40,426 nucleotides of DNA from Treponema sp. (GTDB lineage Bacteria > Spirochaetota > Spirochaetia > Treponematales > Breznakiellaceae): positions 1 to 40,426 of the forward strand of contig JAIRNJ010000228.1 in NCBI GenBank assembly GCA_031258115.1, read 5' to 3'. Under the pieces are notes generated by a model. It ran no database searches. It saw nothing but the letters and a program-made list of their open reading frames with translations, and was not told where the DNA came from. Of this stretch, positions 38,065 to 40,426 are shown piece after piece (the stretch's first letter is position 1; every line of letters begins with the position of its first letter). A program made the position numbers and the translations under genes.

Positions 38065-39012
38065 ACTGAATTTTTCTATTATATAATTATAAAATGAATA
38101 GACATTTTTATTCGTTTTATCGCCAATTTTATATGTTAATTTATGGCAGAAAGAAGTCTCCCGGACGTTTTCCCATTGTTCAGGATCAAATTTGTTAAAT
38201 AATAATTCAAACTGTAAATAATGTGGATTTTGATTGCTGTAATAGGGAATATGGTCAAAAATGGCACGGCTTTCAGAATCATTTTCAATAATTGCCTTAA
38301 TAAAGTGATGATATATAAAATAATCAATTAGATATTTTTCTTTTTCCCAATAATTAATAAGATTACAGAGCTGCCGGTATAACAAAATATTTCCTTTTTT
38401 ATTTGCTATAATAAACCAGCTTGAAACTGGAGTATACGGATATTTTAAGGGACACATAAAAAAGAAAAGAGGTTTTTTCAGCAATTTTTCCGGTATTAGG
38501 GCGGTAAAAAGAACCGTAGCATCACACCAGACACCGCCATAGGTATACAATAAATAGGTCCTGATTATTTCTGAAAAATGAGTACCTGACAGGCATCCTT
38601 TTTTATGCTTTTCCAGGATAGTATCAGGCAGTGTTATATACGTTTTAAGGTTTTCATACGTGATAAGAATAACCCTGTGTCCCGAGGAAATCCGCTTAAG
38701 AGATTTATAACAACTTTTTACCAAAAGGGGTGCGTTTTCTATACCTTGTAACCAGCAGGTCCAATAAACAAGTTCATTTGGTTTTATGTCATTTTCAGGA
38801 CAAGAGAAAGCCCGATCCGCAAAGTGTTTTAAATAGTAGTTGTTATAAATACCAGCAGATGATTTTTCTAAAAGATGGAGACAGGTATGATGATCGGTTA
38901 AAACCCTGATAATTGTACCATAAAATATTTTTCTAAGGCCGTGATAAAGTCCATGGCTTTTAATTACGGCTGCTGAAGATTTCAAAGCTTTTTTTATTAT
39001 CAATAAAGACAC
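38062..39012 (-). CDS. Capsular polysaccharide synthesis protein (Caps_synth/GT32-like)
   Basis: VYWTCWLQGIENAPLLVKSCYKSLKRISSGHRVILITYENL; HFSEIIRTYLLYTYGGVWCDATVLFT. Confidence 0.88.
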   Translation of the reverse strand: MSLLIIKKALKSSAAVIKSHGLYHGLRKIFYGTIIRVLTDHHTCLHLLEKSSAGIYNNYYLKHFADRAFSCPENDIKPNELVYWTCWLQGIENAPLLVKSCYKSLKRISSGHRVILITYENLKTYITLPDTILEKHKKGCLSGTHFSEIIRTYLLYTYGGVWCDATVLFTALIPEKLLKKPLFFFMCPLKYPYTPVSSWFIIANKKGNILLYRQLCNLINYWEKEKYLIDYFIYHHFIKAIIENDSESRAIFDHIPYYSNQNPHYLQFELLFNKFDPEQWENVRETSFCHKLTYKIGDKTNKNVYSFYNYIIEKFS

Positions 39013-40175
39013 TAAATCCCCCCTATGGCTTTTTTAATTATTCTGTCAACTACATGCCGGGCGGCATTTCCGTCATTACCAAATAATCCCAACTCCTGAA
39101 AGTAAGTATCAATCCTTTTAGTATAGGCTTCCTTATCAAAGATCCTGATACATTCTAGCAACTCCTTGTTGTTTAAGGACAAAGGATACGGAAGTGAAGC
39201 CAAATCAACGTAAAAATCGCGCTCCTTTATATATTCATCATAATCCTTTGCAAACAAAAAAACAGGCTTTTTCATTATAGAGAAGTCAAATAAACTACCG
39301 GAATAATCAGTAATCAGTATATCAGTTGCTAAAAGAAGTTCTTGCATGTCATTGTAGAATGAAGCATTGAGAATTGTGTCGTTGTAATTTATTAATTTTG
39401 ATTTACCTGATATATTAGGATGCAGTCTTATTAAAATAACCCAATCGTCGGAATTGTATTTTTCTTTCAAAGCCCCGAGTACAGCCGTGTAATCAAAATC
39501 ATACACATCAGGATTAAAAATATTTCTAAATGTCGGGGCATAAAGTATTATATTTACAGATTTATTTAAATGAAAATGATCATAAACTTTTGATATTATC
39601 TGTTCGTCATAATTGATAAGAATATCATTTCTCGGATAACCATATTCAAATATTTCTCCATTATACCAGAAAGAAGATTTTATCAAATTACTCTTTGCCT
39701 TGCTGCCTGATAAAAATAAATCAATTATTTTTGAATCCCGTTTTGCCATACGCTTGTAGTATGGGGTTAACATGTTTTCAGCATCTTTTTCAACAAGCTT
39801 TAAGAGCCCAATCCCTCCATGCCATGTTTGAATATAATATTGGCCTTTTCGTTTTAATTCATAGATTTGTTTTCGACAGTTATCTATCCATATTTTAGCT
39901 GTCACTTCGTGGTAAAATGCTTTTATTGAACGGTAGGCGACCGGAATTATACCATTCGGGAGACTTTGAAAATACTTTCTTTGACATTCCCATACAATTT
40001 TAAAATCAAGATCCCGTCTTAATATTTCCGCTATAATATATTTAGGACTATCACCATATCCTTTGCCATTAAAGTTTTTTACAAATATTTTATTATTTTG
40101 CATGGGAAATATTCGAAAAACGAGAAAAAATAATTTACAAATGATATTTAAAATAAATCGTACGATTTTTCGCAT
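39012..40175 (-). CDS. CDP-glycerol glycerophosphotransferase family protein (TagB/TagF-like)
   Basis: FKIVWECQRKYFQSLPNG; YYIQTWHGGIGLLKLVEKDAE; ILYAPTFRN; WVILIRLHPN; DILITDYSGSLFDFSIMKKPVFLFAKD. Confidence 0.9.
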   Translation of the reverse strand: MRKIVRFILNIICKLFFLVFRIFPMQNNKIFVKNFNGKGYGDSPKYIIAEILRRDLDFKIVWECQRKYFQSLPNGIIPVAYRSIKAFYHEVTAKIWIDNCRKQIYELKRKGQYYIQTWHGGIGLLKLVEKDAENMLTPYYKRMAKRDSKIIDLFLSGSKAKSNLIKSSFWYNGEIFEYGYPRNDILINYDEQIISKVYDHFHLNKSVNIILYAPTFRNIFNPDVYDFDYTAVLGALKEKYNSDDWVILIRLHPNISGKSKLINYNDTILNASFYNDMQELLLATDILITDYSGSLFDFSIMKKPVFLFAKDYDEYIKERDFYVDLASLPYPLSLNNKELLECIRIFDKEAYTKRIDTYFQELGLFGNDGNAARHVVDRIIKKAIGGI

Positions 40176-40242
40176 TTTATTTTGAGAACCCCTTTAATTC
40201 TCTATATATAGATATAGATAATGTAAGCATTCCACAGCGGTT

Positions 40243-40278
40243 GTTGTTCGGAAACCGAAGTTTCTGAACAACTCTATT
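40243..40278. repeat. Type I hairpin of the intergenic element family
   Basis: GTTGTTCGGAAAC-CGAA-GTTTCTGAACAAC then TCTATTA; minus strand reads TAATAGAGTTGTTCAGAAACTTCGGTTT. Confidence 0.85.
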
Positions 40279-40426
40279 ATAGAAATACCCTGTTTAATTT
40301 AAAATATAATATGGGTATGCACTTGACGCAGGAAAACGCTAGTGCGAGACTATTTTTGCATACGTCACCGGTTCAAGCCTGACAGCATTTTGTAGCAATC
40401 GGTAAAATAATAAACCTCGGCTGTTT

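Noticed and set aside
40361-40385. GGTTCAAGCC resembling a tRNA T-loop
   Set aside because: Flanking bases do not form a proper T-stem and no acceptor or anticodon arms could be found.
1-40426. Transposase, integrase or phage genes
   Set aside because: None of the substantial ORFs shows transposase, recombinase or phage structural motifs; mobility of the repeats remains inferred only.

Overview
The window looks like chromosomal DNA from a spirochaete, probably Treponema-like (inferred from gene content; not searched). It has two parts. Positions ~1-18.5 kb are relatively GC-rich housekeeping/accessory genes: FIST sensor plus hybrid histidine kinase, comF-like gene, ParB-fold protein, metallophosphoesterase, two TPR proteins, an ACT-domain (UPF0237) / DUF711 (UPF0210) pair, alanine dehydrogenase, an RlpA-like protein, a DUF4105-like protein, a lipoate operon (lipA - lplB-like - lplA), an Rrf2 regulator and a membrane protein with repeated small domains. 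Positions ~18.6-40.2 kb form a surface-glycopolymer locus, nearly all on the minus strand, which becomes clearly AT-rich from about 28.7 kb. It encodes a WbaP-like sugar-phosphate transferase, a radical SAM protein, two Wzi-like outer-membrane proteins, glycosyltransferases, a complete GDP-D-glycero-D-manno-heptose set (GmhA, HddA, fused HddC-GmhB), a cytidylyltransferase-like/CobD-like PLP enzyme fusion, two TagF/TagB-like CDP-glycerol glycerophosphotransferases, a glycoside hydrolase and an 889-aa YidC/Oxa1-like + sulfatase-superfamily fusion. Best candidates for something undescribed: (1) the YidC-sulfatase fusion inside a teichoic-acid-like locus; (2) the nucleotidylyltransferase-CobD-like fusion, possibly making a CDP-amino-alcohol; (3) a family of at least seven intergenic multi-hairpin elements whose stem sequences differ between copies but stay complementary, several directly abutting stop codons (TAA|TAGAG). 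All calls come from reading the sequence; no database search was run.
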